Assembly (NCBI RefSeq): GCF_963675965.1 | Contig: NZ_OY780935.1 | Span: forward strand, 2,220,501 to 2,284,500 | DNA: 64,000 bases | Source: an uncultured Celeribacter sp. | GTDB lineage: Bacteria > Pseudomonadota > Alphaproteobacteria > Rhodobacterales > Rhodobacteraceae | Direction of reading: 5' to 3' | Shown: positions 53,539 to 60,897 of the stretch, one piece after another | Position numbering within the stretch: position 1 is the first letter of the stretch | Layout of the letters: the number at the start of each line of letters is the position of its first letter | Program-made: the position numbers and the translations under genes | The notes under the pieces: generated by a model | Databases searched by the model: none | What the model saw: the letters and a program-made list of their open reading frames with translations, nothing else | What the model was told of the DNA's origin: nothing

Positions 53539-53557
53539 CCTTGGTTTGGGCTGCGCC

Positions 53558-54205
53558 TCAGACCGCGACGAAGTCGTTGGTCGTCGGATCGTATTGCAGC
53601 AGATCGCCGTCGCCAATGTCGGTCCAGAGACCATGCAGTGTGAGATCTCCGGCCATCACGGCATCGCGGACGAAGGGGAAGGACATCAGGTTTTCAAGCG
53701 AAATCAGGATGGATTCCTTTTCCAATGCGCGTTTGCGATCGGCTTCGGGCACGTCGAGAACACGTTCGTATCCGGGGCGCAGAATGTCCATCCAGCGACC
53801 GACGAAGGACGACTTTTCTTCCAGTTCCGGGGCATGGCCGGAACACATGTCATAGCAGCCCTGAACGCCGCCGCAGTTGGAATGCCCAAGCACGACGATA
53901 TGGGCGACCTTGAGGGCGGTCACGGCATATTCGACCGCCGCGGAGGTCCCGTGGTGATCGCCATCATCGGTAAAGGGCGGGACGAGGTTTGCGATATTGC
54001 GGTGAATGAAGAATTCACCCTGATCGGCGCCAAAGATCGAGGTGACATGAACCCGCGAGTCGCAGCAGGAAATAATGAACGCACGCGGCCTTTGTCCCTC
54101 ATCTGCCAGACGGCGATACCACGACCTGTTTTCGTTGAAGGTGGTGGCTTTCCACCCGTGGTAGCGTTGAACCATGTAGTTGGGGAGGGGCTTTGCGTTT
54201 TTCAT
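53558..54205 (-). CDS. Beta-class carbonic anhydrase
   Basis: It interconverts CO2 and bicarbonate in the cytoplasm. The 215-residue protein has the zinc-binding motifs AFIISCCDSRVHV near residue 47 (Cys and Asp-Arg dyad) and VLGHSNCGGVQG near 107 (His and Cys), with FIHRNIANLVPP between them. These are diagnostic of the beta class. It is divergent from the small helical protein gene at 54398, with 190 bp between. Confidence 0.95.
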   Translation of the reverse strand: MKNAKPLPNYMVQRYHGWKATTFNENRSWYRRLADEGQRPRAFIISCCDSRVHVTSIFGADQGEFFIHRNIANLVPPFTDDGDHHGTSAAVEYAVTALKVAHIVVLGHSNCGGVQGCYDMCSGHAPELEEKSSFVGRWMDILRPGYERVLDVPEADRKRALEKESILISLENLMSFPFVRDAVMAGDLTLHGLWTDIGDGDLLQYDPTTNDFVAV

Positions 54206-54397
54206 CGCGGCGAAACTCTCTTTACGGACTTCTGCGGCTAATCAACGGAAATGTAGTGCGAGTTTTAGTGGAATTCGAGAGAAAAACTGAAAAAGAGAAC
54301 CCTTTTATTGCAGCTCTCGCGCTCAAATTGTGCCATACAGCGATGGGTGCGTGGGTAGAAAAGGTCAATCTGAGCCGCAAAACGGCAAGGGGTGTTT

Positions 54398-54775
54398 ATG
54401 ACTGTTGTAAAACTCAGACCAAGCGAAACGGTCGAACTCGATCATGCTTTGCTTGAAAACCTGTATCAGGAGCTCGGCACCAAGGCTGCGGACAGCGTTG
54501 TCTTGCGCGCGATGGAAGAACTCGCTGTGCGACTGTCCAAGATCGACAGAAATTTCAAGGCTGGCCAGATAGAGGACGTCCGCCATGCGGCCCGGTCTAT
54601 GGTGGCCGTGGCCGAACAGATCGGGATGGTCACATTTGCGCGCGTCGCAAATGATGTAACCGGTTTGGCCGCCCGGCACGATGATGCGGGGCTGGCCGCG
54701 GCTGTCGAACGGCTCATGCGGATTGGCGAGAATTCGCTTCTGGCAGTCTGGGATTTGCAGGGCGTATCGCTTTGA
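54398..54775 (+). CDS. Small helical protein, possibly Hpt-like without the phospho-acceptor
   Basis: A 125-residue, almost all-helical protein. The start is the ATG at 54398, with AAGGGG five bases upstream (a GTG lies six bases before it). The segment DVRHAARSMVAVAEQIGM at residues ~60-77 has the spacing of the histidine phosphotransfer helix (AHxLKGxxxxxG), but the expected His falls on Arg and a His lies three residues earlier. It precedes the M17 aminopeptidase by 94 bp on the same strand. Function unknown; the Hpt idea is an inference. Confidence 0.6.
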   Translation: MTVVKLRPSETVELDHALLENLYQELGTKAADSVVLRAMEELAVRLSKIDRNFKAGQIEDVRHAARSMVAVAEQIGMVTFARVANDVTGLAARHDDAGLAAAVERLMRIGENSLLAVWDLQGVSL

Positions 54776-54869
54776 TCCCTACCGACGGGGCTTCCCGGAA
54801 GGGAAGCTGCTTGAAGGCGCGATAAGATGGGCTAATCTTGGAACGAAGACCCAAGAAAGGCCCACCTCC

Positions 54870-56252
54870 ATGTCTCTTACCTTTGCTGCACCAAGCACCG
54901 ATGCGCACCCCCTTTATCTTCTGACGACAGAGACACTTGAGGCATTCATGGCCGAGGCCGATCCGGTCACGGTGACCTGGCTGAAGGCGAACGGGTTTTC
55001 GGCGGCTTTCGGCTCGGTGTGTTGCCTGCCCGGAGACACCGGCCTGCGTGGTGCGGTGGCGGGGCTTGGGTCCGAACGTGACCGGTCCCGCACGAGATTT
55101 GGTCTGGGAGCGCTGCGCAGCAAGCTGCCTGAGGGTGTTTATGACTTGCAGAGCGATTTTGAAGGGGCGGCTCTGGAAGAGCAGCTTTTGGGCTGGCTGC
55201 TTGCGGGCTACGTGTTCGATCGCTACGCGCCGCAATCCGTGTCGAAAGCCGAGTTGGTCGCGCCGGAGGGCGTGGAGGCCGACCGCTTGGAAGCCATCGC
55301 AGCGGGCGAAGCCCTGACCCGCGATCTTATCAACACACCGGCCAGCGACATGGGCCCGGCAGAGCTTGAAGCCGCTACGCGGACCCTGGCTGAGATGTTC
55401 GGTGCAAAGATCACCGTCACGGAGGGGGAAAAGCTGTTGGAAAACGGCTTTCCGATGGTCCATGCGGTTGGGCGTGCTTCGCCACGGGCACCGCGTCTGA
55501 TCGATATGTCATGGGGCAGCAGAGGTCCCAGACTGACACTGGTGGGCAAGGGTGTGTGTTTCGACACCGGAGGGCTGAACCTCAAACCCGGATCGTCCAT
55601 GGGCTTGATGAAAAAGGATATGGGGGGCGCGGCCACGGTGCTGGGGCTGGCACGCATGATCATGGCCTTGGAGCTGCCGCTGCAATTGCGCGTGCTGATC
55701 CCGGCCGTGGAAAACTCTGTCGCAGGCGATGCATTCCGCCCGCAGGATATCCTGTCGTCGCGCAAGGGATTGAGTGTCGAGATCAACAACACCGATGCCG
55801 AGGGGCGGCTGGTGCTTGCCGATGCCTTGGCGTTGGCCGATGAAACCCCGGCAGATCTGTTGATTTCCATGGCGACACTGACAGGTGCGGCGCGGGTTGC
55901 GGTGGGGCCGGATCTGGCCCCTTTCTATGCCACTGAACAAAATGATGCCGCTGCCTTGTCTGCGGCGGCCATGGCGGCGGCGGATCCGGTCTGGCAGATG
56001 CCCTATTGGGAGCCCTATGAAAAGATGATCGAGCCGGGGATTGCGGATCTGGACAACGCTCCTGCCGGGGGCATGGCTGGGTCGATCACGGCGGCCTTGT
56101 TCCTGCGCCGGTTTGTGACGGACACGCCGCGCTACATGCATTTCGATATTTATGGCTGGAACCCGAGCCCGGCACCGGCGCGACCCAAGGGGGGTGTGGG
56201 GCAGGGGGCGCGGGCGATTCTGGCCGCTTTGCCAGAGATGTTGGAGCTATGA
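54870..56252 (+). CDS. Leucyl aminopeptidase family (M17) protein
   Basis: A dizinc/dimanganese exopeptidase of the cytoplasm. The 460-residue protein has the catalytic C-terminal domain with VGKGVCFDTGGLNLKPGSSM (metal-binding Lys and Asp) and the M17 signature NTDAEGRLVLADAL. The N-terminal domain is shorter and diverged, as in the PepB-like subgroup of alphaproteobacteria. The ATG at 54870 lies 95 bases after the previous stop. Its last codon overlaps the next gene by 4 bases (ATGA), so aminopeptidase and NlpC/P60 protein are coupled. Confidence 0.92.
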   Translation: MSLTFAAPSTDAHPLYLLTTETLEAFMAEADPVTVTWLKANGFSAAFGSVCCLPGDTGLRGAVAGLGSERDRSRTRFGLGALRSKLPEGVYDLQSDFEGAALEEQLLGWLLAGYVFDRYAPQSVSKAELVAPEGVEADRLEAIAAGEALTRDLINTPASDMGPAELEAATRTLAEMFGAKITVTEGEKLLENGFPMVHAVGRASPRAPRLIDMSWGSRGPRLTLVGKGVCFDTGGLNLKPGSSMGLMKKDMGGAATVLGLARMIMALELPLQLRVLIPAVENSVAGDAFRPQDILSSRKGLSVEINNTDAEGRLVLADALALADETPADLLISMATLTGAARVAVGPDLAPFYATEQNDAAALSAAAMAAADPVWQMPYWEPYEKMIEPGIADLDNAPAGGMAGSITAALFLRRFVTDTPRYMHFDIYGWNPSPAPARPKGGVGQGARAILAALPEMLEL

Positions 56253-57061
56253 GCGATCGCCGGTTGACCCCCGCCAATGACCATGTCGCCCTTGCCGGTT
56301 TCGCGACGGCAGGGCAACGCGTGGTCACGGCAGAGCGCCAGCGTGTTCGTGTCCCCGTCGCGGACCTGCGCGCCGCGCCCGGCGGTGGGCTGGATCGTCA
56401 AGTGCTTTGGGGCGAGGCGTTCGATGTGCTGGAATGTCGGGACGGTTGGGCCTTTGGTCAGGCTGCACGGGACGGCTACGTCGGTTATGTCGCGCAGGAT
56501 CAGCTTGGTGCCGATCATGTGCCGAACTACAGGGTGTCTGTCCGGGCGACGCATCTGTATGCGCGCGACGATCTCAAGTCCGAAGCGGTGATGTCCCTGT
56601 CTTTCGGGGCGCAGCTGCAGGTGGTCGATGAACGGCGCAGGTTCATGGAGGTCGACGGCGGGTTTTTCGTGCCCAAGCCGCATATTCGCCCTGCGGCCCG
56701 GCCGTTTTCCGACCCGGTGATGGTGGCACAGATATTCTTTGGCACGCCCTATCTTTTGGGCGGGAATTCCGCCTTTGGGATCGATTGTTCAGGGCTGGTG
56801 CAGGCAGGTTTTCTGGCCTGTGGTCTGACTTGCCCCGGCGACAGCGATATGCAGATGGCGCTGGGCCGACCTGTGGGGGGGGGCTATCAGCGCGGAGATC
56901 TGTTGTTCTGGAAGGGCCATGTCGCGCTTTGTGTGGACGACGAGGTGATGATCCATGCCAATGCGCATCATATGGCCGTCGCTTATGAACCGATCGCCCG
57001 GGGTATTGCGCGGATCGAGGCGCAGGGGGACGGGCCGCTCACGGGGCATCGCCGCCTTTAA
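56249..57061 (+). CDS. NlpC/P60 family endopeptidase with SH3-like domains
   Basis: A 270-residue protein. Residues ~30-135 look like two bacterial SH3 domains (VPVADLRAAPGG...; VRATHLYARDDLKSE). The C-terminal ~130 residues are the NlpC/P60 cysteine peptidase, with Cys in FGIDCSGLVQAGF, His in WKGHVALCVDD and a third polar residue in MIHANAHHM. Such enzymes cut D-gamma-glutamyl-diaminopimelate bonds in peptidoglycan peptides. There is no signal peptide, which with the coupled M17 aminopeptidase suggests cytoplasmic recycling of muropeptides (dipeptidyl-peptidase VI-like). Confidence 0.88.
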   Translation: MSDRRLTPANDHVALAGFATAGQRVVTAERQRVRVPVADLRAAPGGGLDRQVLWGEAFDVLECRDGWAFGQAARDGYVGYVAQDQLGADHVPNYRVSVRATHLYARDDLKSEAVMSLSFGAQLQVVDERRRFMEVDGGFFVPKPHIRPAARPFSDPVMVAQIFFGTPYLLGGNSAFGIDCSGLVQAGFLACGLTCPGDSDMQMALGRPVGGGYQRGDLLFWKGHVALCVDDEVMIHANAHHMAVAYEPIARGIARIEAQGDGPLTGHRRL

Positions 57062-57084
57062 AGCAAACTTGTCGGTTGGTGCGG

Positions 57085-57438
57085 TCAGTCCACGGCGCGG
57101 ATCAAATGACGGTCAAAGAGGCGTAGCATGGTGCGCAGGTCCGTCCCGCGTTTCAGGATTTGCCCATCCATGCCGATCACGCTGTACATGCCCTGCTTAT
57201 TGCGCAGCTTCGGGCGTTTCTCGATGCGATAGAGTGGATATTCAGCGGTGCGTCGAAAGACCGAAAATACGGCCACGTCTTTCAGAAAGGACATGCCGTA
57301 ATCGCGCCATTCTCCGGCCGCGACCATGCGTCCGTAAAGCCCCATGATGACCCCGAGTTCTCTACGGTCGAACACGACCTTTTCGGGTTGCAATGGCCCT
57401 CCGGGGCCCGAGAACGGAGTGGGTATGGGGGCGCTCAT
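57085..57438 (-). CDS. DUF2794 domain protein
   Basis: The 117-residue protein contains VVFDRRELGVIMGLYGRMVAAGEWRDYGMSFL and RIEKRPKLRNKQGMYSV, matching the DUF2794 family of alphaproteobacteria. No function is known. It lies 85 bp downstream of the I78-like gene on the same strand, and converges with the NlpC gene (23 bp). Confidence 0.85.
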   Translation of the reverse strand: MSAPIPTPFSGPGGPLQPEKVVFDRRELGVIMGLYGRMVAAGEWRDYGMSFLKDVAVFSVFRRTAEYPLYRIEKRPKLRNKQGMYSVIGMDGQILKRGTDLRTMLRLFDRHLIRAVD

Positions 57439-57523
57439 AGCTCCAAGGTGGTCGTAAAGGCGTTACAAATCAAGAGCGCTCTGTGCAGATTGGCTGAACC
57501 GGGAGCGTTTTAGCTCGGTTGTC

Positions 57524-57811
57524 TCAGCCACACCAGACACGGCTGATGTGCCCGTCTTTATCGAGCGAGATGTTGAGACGGTCGGGCCGAAAGTCCTCTG
57601 TGATCATGTCGTGGGGCGAAATGATGCGCGTCCGTTCCGGCATGTCCATTCCCTCAAGCGCGTTGCGTGGCTGCCCGATCAGCGCGTCGAAGGGCGCGTG
57701 ATCGCAACTGTCTGCGGCCACATCCGCGGGCGGAGGGGCCGGGTCTTCTTTGCATCCGCTCAGAAGGACCAGTGCAAGACAGCCTGCAAGAGGCAAAAGG
57801 CGGGGCATCAT
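57524..57811 (-). CDS. I78-family peptidase inhibitor-like lipoprotein
   Basis: A 95-residue lipoprotein precursor. The lipobox LSGC lies at about residues 17-20. The mature part has FDALIGQPRNALEGM, then TRIISPHDMITEDFRPDRLNI and a terminal SRVWCG, matching the I78 inhibitor family (relatives of Aspergillus elastase inhibitor), whose members block serine proteases. The start overlaps the tetR stop by 4 bases, so expression is tied to that regulator. Target protease unknown; the RTX subtilase or DegP of this window are candidates only by proximity. Confidence 0.72.
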   Translation of the reverse strand: MMPRLLPLAGCLALVLLSGCKEDPAPPPADVAADSCDHAPFDALIGQPRNALEGMDMPERTRIISPHDMITEDFRPDRLNISLDKDGHISRVWCG

Positions 57812-58422
57812 GTCGGGGCTCCGTAACGGGCGAGAAACAGCTCCACAGCGCTGTCGACGATCTTTTGGCGCAGGGCGTCGCTGACGTTGCTGTTGGGATG
57901 GAAGGTGCGTTGGGTCAGGGCGCGGACCTTGCAGAGATCCGCGAATTGTTCGGCAGCCAGATCCAGATCCTCAATCTGCAATTGGCCTGCGGCGACACAG
58001 CTGCCCAAATATTGCGACAGGCGGCTTTTGATCAAACCAGGCCCGCTTTCATAGAACTTTTCACCGATTTCCGGGAAACGGTCGCTTTCGGCAACGGCGA
58101 TGCGAAATACCGCCAGGCCCATGTCCGAGAGCACATAATCAAGGATCTTGCGCCCGGCGACGGGCAGCAGTTCGGCGGGTGACTGGCTTTCATCCATATG
58201 CTCGATGAAGGCATCGGCCTGCCGGTGGGTTTCCTGCGACGCGATTTCCAGAAACAACACGCGCTTGTCGGGAAAGTAGCTGTACAGCGTCGCTTTCGAG
58301 ACATTCGCCTCGCGGGCGATATCGTCGACGGAGGCGCCTTCGAAACCGTCGCGCAGAAACACGGTGCGCGCGCCTTCGACAACCTGATCGAATTTACGGC
58401 CCTTTTTGATCGTGCTGCGCAT
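57808..58422 (-). CDS. TetR/AcrR-family transcriptional regulator
   Basis: A 204-residue repressor-type protein. The N-terminal helix-turn-helix is ASVDDIAREANVSKATLYSYFPDKRVLFLEI, typical of TetR/AcrR regulators. The C-terminal ligand domain is generic. A perfect inverted repeat (58453-58470) lies just upstream of its start, a probable autoregulatory operator. The downstream I78-like gene is coupled to it. Ligand unknown. Confidence 0.92.
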   Translation of the reverse strand: MRSTIKKGRKFDQVVEGARTVFLRDGFEGASVDDIAREANVSKATLYSYFPDKRVLFLEIASQETHRQADAFIEHMDESQSPAELLPVAGRKILDYVLSDMGLAVFRIAVAESDRFPEIGEKFYESGPGLIKSRLSQYLGSCVAAGQLQIEDLDLAAEQFADLCKVRALTQRTFHPNSNVSDALRQKIVDSAVELFLARYGAPT

Positions 58423-58452
58423 TTCGCTGTTCCGCCTTTCCTGTCCCGCTGA

Positions 58453-58470
58453 CTCTGAAATGTTTCAGAG
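58453..58470. promoter_or_regulatory. Inverted repeat upstream of tetR, probable autoregulatory operator
   Basis: CTCTGAAA and TTTCAGAG (8-base arms) flank TG, giving an 18-base palindrome 31 bases before the tetR start codon. Its TGAAAnnTTTCA core resembles known TetR/AcrR operators. TetR-family proteins usually bind such sites in their own promoter. Confidence 0.65.
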
Positions 58471-58577
58471 CGGCATGTCAGCCATAGCGCGTTATGGTGA
58501 CGCAGGCACAGTAGAACGTTGCGGCGGACAGGCCAATGGATGAAAATTGACCTGTGTATGATTTGGTGGTCGGCAAG

Positions 58578-58602
58578 AAAAAAGGCAGGCTCAAGGCCTG
58601 CC
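58578..58602 (-). terminator. Minus-strand intrinsic terminator with no assigned transcript
   Basis: On the minus strand, GGCAGGC, a CTTGA loop and GCCTGCC (7 perfect pairs) are followed by TTTTTT. It lies upstream of tetR, so it cannot end a tetR transcript starting near 58470. No minus-strand gene lies before it, since mbfA is on the plus strand. It would end a short RNA started between about 58610 and 58780, or leakage from upstream. Confidence 0.6.
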
Positions 58603-58660
58603 CCAGTGCTCGACAGGGATGTGTCGAAGGTCGCCGCACGTCAACACGGCTGCCTCATTT

Positions 58661-58678
58661 CTAAACCATGCGGTTTAG
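58661..58678. promoter_or_regulatory. Inverted repeat A in the tetR-mbfA gap
   Basis: CTAAACCATGCGGTTTAG has 7-base arms (CTAAACC/GGTTTAG). A near copy lies 32 bases further on (58693). Two similar sites three helical turns apart look like a tandem operator; alternatively they form the hairpins of a short RNA. Confidence 0.5.
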
Positions 58679-58692
58679 TTCGGCAAGTGATT

Positions 58693-58710
58693 CTGAACTG
58701 TGCGGTTCAG
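58693..58710. promoter_or_regulatory. Inverted repeat B in the tetR-mbfA gap
   Basis: CTGAACTGTGCGGTTCAG has 6-base arms (CTGAAC/GTTCAG) and shares TGCGGTT with the site at 58661. It ends 19 bases before the TTGAAA hexamer of the mbfA promoter, where a bound protein could affect transcription. Confidence 0.5.
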
Positions 58711-58729
58711 TTTGAGGGCATTTTCACAG

Positions 58730-58756
58730 TTGAAAGATTTGGAATGGTTGGATAAT
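58730..58756 (+). promoter_or_regulatory. Candidate mbfA promoter
   Basis: TTGAAA at 58730-58735 and GATAAT at 58751-58756 are separated by 15 bases, a little short of ideal. The -10 directly abuts the Irr box, so Irr binding would block the polymerase. Confidence 0.5.
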
Positions 58757-58771
58757 TTAGAATCGTTCTAA
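58757..58771. promoter_or_regulatory. Irr-binding ICE box upstream of mbfA
   Basis: TTAGAA-TCG-TTCTAA is a perfect 6-base inverted repeat with a 3-base spacer. It matches the iron control element (ICE) recognised by Irr in Rhizobiales and Rhodobacterales. It ends 13 bases before the mbfA start. In Bradyrhizobium and Agrobacterium, mbfA is repressed by Irr under low iron, which fits this position. Confidence 0.8.
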
Positions 58772-58784
58772 GTTGAGGTTCCAA

Positions 58785-59762
58785 ATGATCCCCGGATTTT
58801 CCAACCGCAAACGGTTTTCTGACCTGAGTGATCAGGAGATTCTCGCACTTGCGATCTCTTCAGAGGAAGATGATGCCCGTATCTATAGGCAGTATGCCGA
58901 ATATCTGCGGGCTGACTTTCCGGACAGCGCTAAGGTGTTTGACGAAATGGCCGTGGAAGAGGATGGCCACCGTGAAGCGCTGATCAAAATGCACAAGACG
59001 CGGTTTGGCGATGTCATTCCGCTGATCCGGCGCGAACATGTCGCGGGCTATTATGCCCGCAATCCGGTCTGGCTGATCGAAAACCTCGGTTTGGAGCGTA
59101 TCCGGGATGAGGCGCATCAGATGGAACGCAATGCCGAGGCCTTTTATCGTTCGGCGGCGGCGCGCACGCAGGATGCGGATACGCGCGCGCTTTTGGGACG
59201 TCTGGCTGCGGCGGAGGCCGGACATGACCGGCGCGCTGGCGAACTTGAGGCGGAGTTTCTGGATGATGACGCCCGCAGCGAAGAGCAAAGAACCGCTCAC
59301 CGGCAATTCGTTCTGACATGGGTGCAGCCGGGGCTGGCGGGCCTTATGGACGGTTCAGTGTCGACCTTGGCACCGATCTTTGCCACGGCTTTCGCGACCC
59401 ATAACACCCATACCACCTTTCTGGTCGGTCTGGCGGCGTCGGTCGGCGCGGGCATTTCCATGGGCTTTACCGAGGCTGCGTCTGACGACGGGGAACTTTC
59501 CGGCCGCGGCTCGCCGATGAAACGTGGCATTGCATCGGGCCTGATGACCACTCTGGGCGGGCTGGGGCATGCCTTGCCCTATCTGATCCCGCATTTCTGG
59601 ACCGCGACCTTCATCGCCATGGCTGTGGTGTTCATTGAATTGTGGTCCATCGCCTGGATTCAGAAGCGTTACATGAACACGCCGTTCTTTCGTGCGGCCT
59701 TTCAGGTTGTATTCGGCGGCGCGCTGGTGTTCGCTGCAGGGGTGTTGATCGGTGGCGGATAA
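58785..59762 (+). CDS. mbfA: Membrane-bound ferritin-like iron exporter MbfA
   Basis: MbfA exports iron from the cytoplasm and protects against iron and peroxide stress. The 325-residue protein has an N-terminal ferritin/rubrerythrin-like four-helix domain (ALAISSEEDDARIYRQYAEYL; AVEEDGHREAL; AEAGHDRRAGELE) with Glu and His iron ligands. The C-terminal VIT1-like membrane domain starts near residue 180 (GLAGLMDGSVSTLAPIFATAFA). The ATG at 58785 has GAGG before it and is preferred over the TTG at 58773. An ICE box lies directly upstream, predicting Irr control. Confidence 0.92.
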   Translation: MIPGFSNRKRFSDLSDQEILALAISSEEDDARIYRQYAEYLRADFPDSAKVFDEMAVEEDGHREALIKMHKTRFGDVIPLIRREHVAGYYARNPVWLIENLGLERIRDEAHQMERNAEAFYRSAAARTQDADTRALLGRLAAAEAGHDRRAGELEAEFLDDDARSEEQRTAHRQFVLTWVQPGLAGLMDGSVSTLAPIFATAFATHNTHTTFLVGLAASVGAGISMGFTEAASDDGELSGRGSPMKRGIASGLMTTLGGLGHALPYLIPHFWTATFIAMAVVFIELWSIAWIQKRYMNTPFFRAAFQVVFGGALVFAAGVLIGGG

Positions 59763-59794
59763 CACACCGCCCCCTGACGAAGGACTGCCAAGGC

Positions 59795-60253
59795 ATGACG
59801 AAAATCTATGTCGACGCGGATGCCTGCCCGGTCAAGGCAGAGGCGGAGAAGGTTGCGACGCGGCATAAGCTGCCCTGTCTGTTCGTCTGCAACGGCGGGC
59901 TGCGGCCCTCAGAGAACCCCTATGTCGAGATGATCTTTGTGCCCGACGGGCCCGATGTGGCCGATATGTGGATTGCCGAGCGTGCCGGGCGTGGCGATGT
60001 CGTTGTCACCGGGGATATACCGCTGGCCGCGAAAGCCGTCGAGGCCGGGGCGCGGGTGCTCAAACACGATGGCGAAGCCTTCACCCCCGCCAATATCGGC
60101 AATGCGCTGGCGACGCGCGATCTGATGTATGATCTGCGCGCGGCCGATCCGTTCCGACAGGGCGGCGGAAAGGCCTTTTCAAAATCGGACCGGTCGCGGT
60201 TTCTGGACGCACTGGAACGGGCGGTTCAGGCCGCCAAGAGGGAACAGATATGA
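59795..60253 (+). CDS. YaiI/YqxD family protein (DUF188)
   Basis: The 152-residue protein begins MTKIYVDADACPVKAEAEKV and has GDVVVTGDIPLAAKAVEAGA, the signature of the YaiI/YqxD family, which has a PIN-like fold. Biochemical role unknown. The start at 59795 is 32 bases after mbfA. Its end overlaps the HAD hydrolase gene by 4 bases (ATGA). Confidence 0.92.
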   Translation: MTKIYVDADACPVKAEAEKVATRHKLPCLFVCNGGLRPSENPYVEMIFVPDGPDVADMWIAERAGRGDVVVTGDIPLAAKAVEAGARVLKHDGEAFTPANIGNALATRDLMYDLRAADPFRQGGGKAFSKSDRSRFLDALERAVQAAKREQI

Positions 60254-60897
60254 CGACAAATGCGCCTGTTGAAGCGGTTGTGTTCGACATCGGTAACGTG
60301 TTGATCGAATGGCAACCCGAACGCTTGTATGATGCGGTGATCGGGGAGGCGCGCCGCAAGGAAATGTTTGCCGCCATCGATTTGCATGCCATCAATGACC
60401 GGGTCGACCGTGGCGCGAACTTTCGCGAAACCATTGAACAGGCGGCAGCGGACCACCCGGCGTTTCACGATGAGATCCTCATGTGGTATTTCGACTGGGC
60501 TAAGATGGCCTCGCCCGCCATTCCCCATTCGGTGCATTTGTTGCGGGCATTGCGTGCCAAGGGGGTGCCGGTTTTTGCGCTGAGCAATTTCGGTGTGGAA
60601 AGCTTTGAATTCGCCGAAACGCTCTATCCATTTCTGGCAGAGTTCGACCGGCGCTATATTTCCGGGCGTATGGGCTGCGTGAAACCGCATGCGCTGATCT
60701 ATGAGATGCTCGAAGCCGATTGCAGGATGGTGCCGGAGAGCCTGTTGTTCGCCGACGACCGAGCCGAAAACATCTCCATGGCGGCCAGCCGGGGCTGGCA
60801 GACGCATCTCTTTGAAGGGCCTCAGGGGTGGGCGAGCTGTCTGGTCAAAGTCGGGCTTTTGCAGCCCGAAGAGGCGGCATTCACGCCGCCTGTCTGA
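60250..60897 (+). CDS. HAD-superfamily hydrolase (YihX-like)
   Basis: A 215-residue haloacid-dehalogenase-fold enzyme. Motif I is VVFDIGNVLIEW, with a Gly where many phosphatases have the second Asp, as in YihX-type members. Motif II is FALSNFG. The later ISGRMGCVKPHALIYEML provides the Lys, and FADDRAENISMA is motif IV. It probably removes phosphate from a sugar phosphate or small metabolite. It is coupled to the DUF188 gene upstream and overlaps the end of the convergent MFS gene by 17 bases. Confidence 0.9.
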   Translation: MTTNAPVEAVVFDIGNVLIEWQPERLYDAVIGEARRKEMFAAIDLHAINDRVDRGANFRETIEQAAADHPAFHDEILMWYFDWAKMASPAIPHSVHLLRALRAKGVPVFALSNFGVESFEFAETLYPFLAEFDRRYISGRMGCVKPHALIYEMLEADCRMVPESLLFADDRAENISMAASRGWQTHLFEGPQGWASCLVKVGLLQPEEAAFTPPV

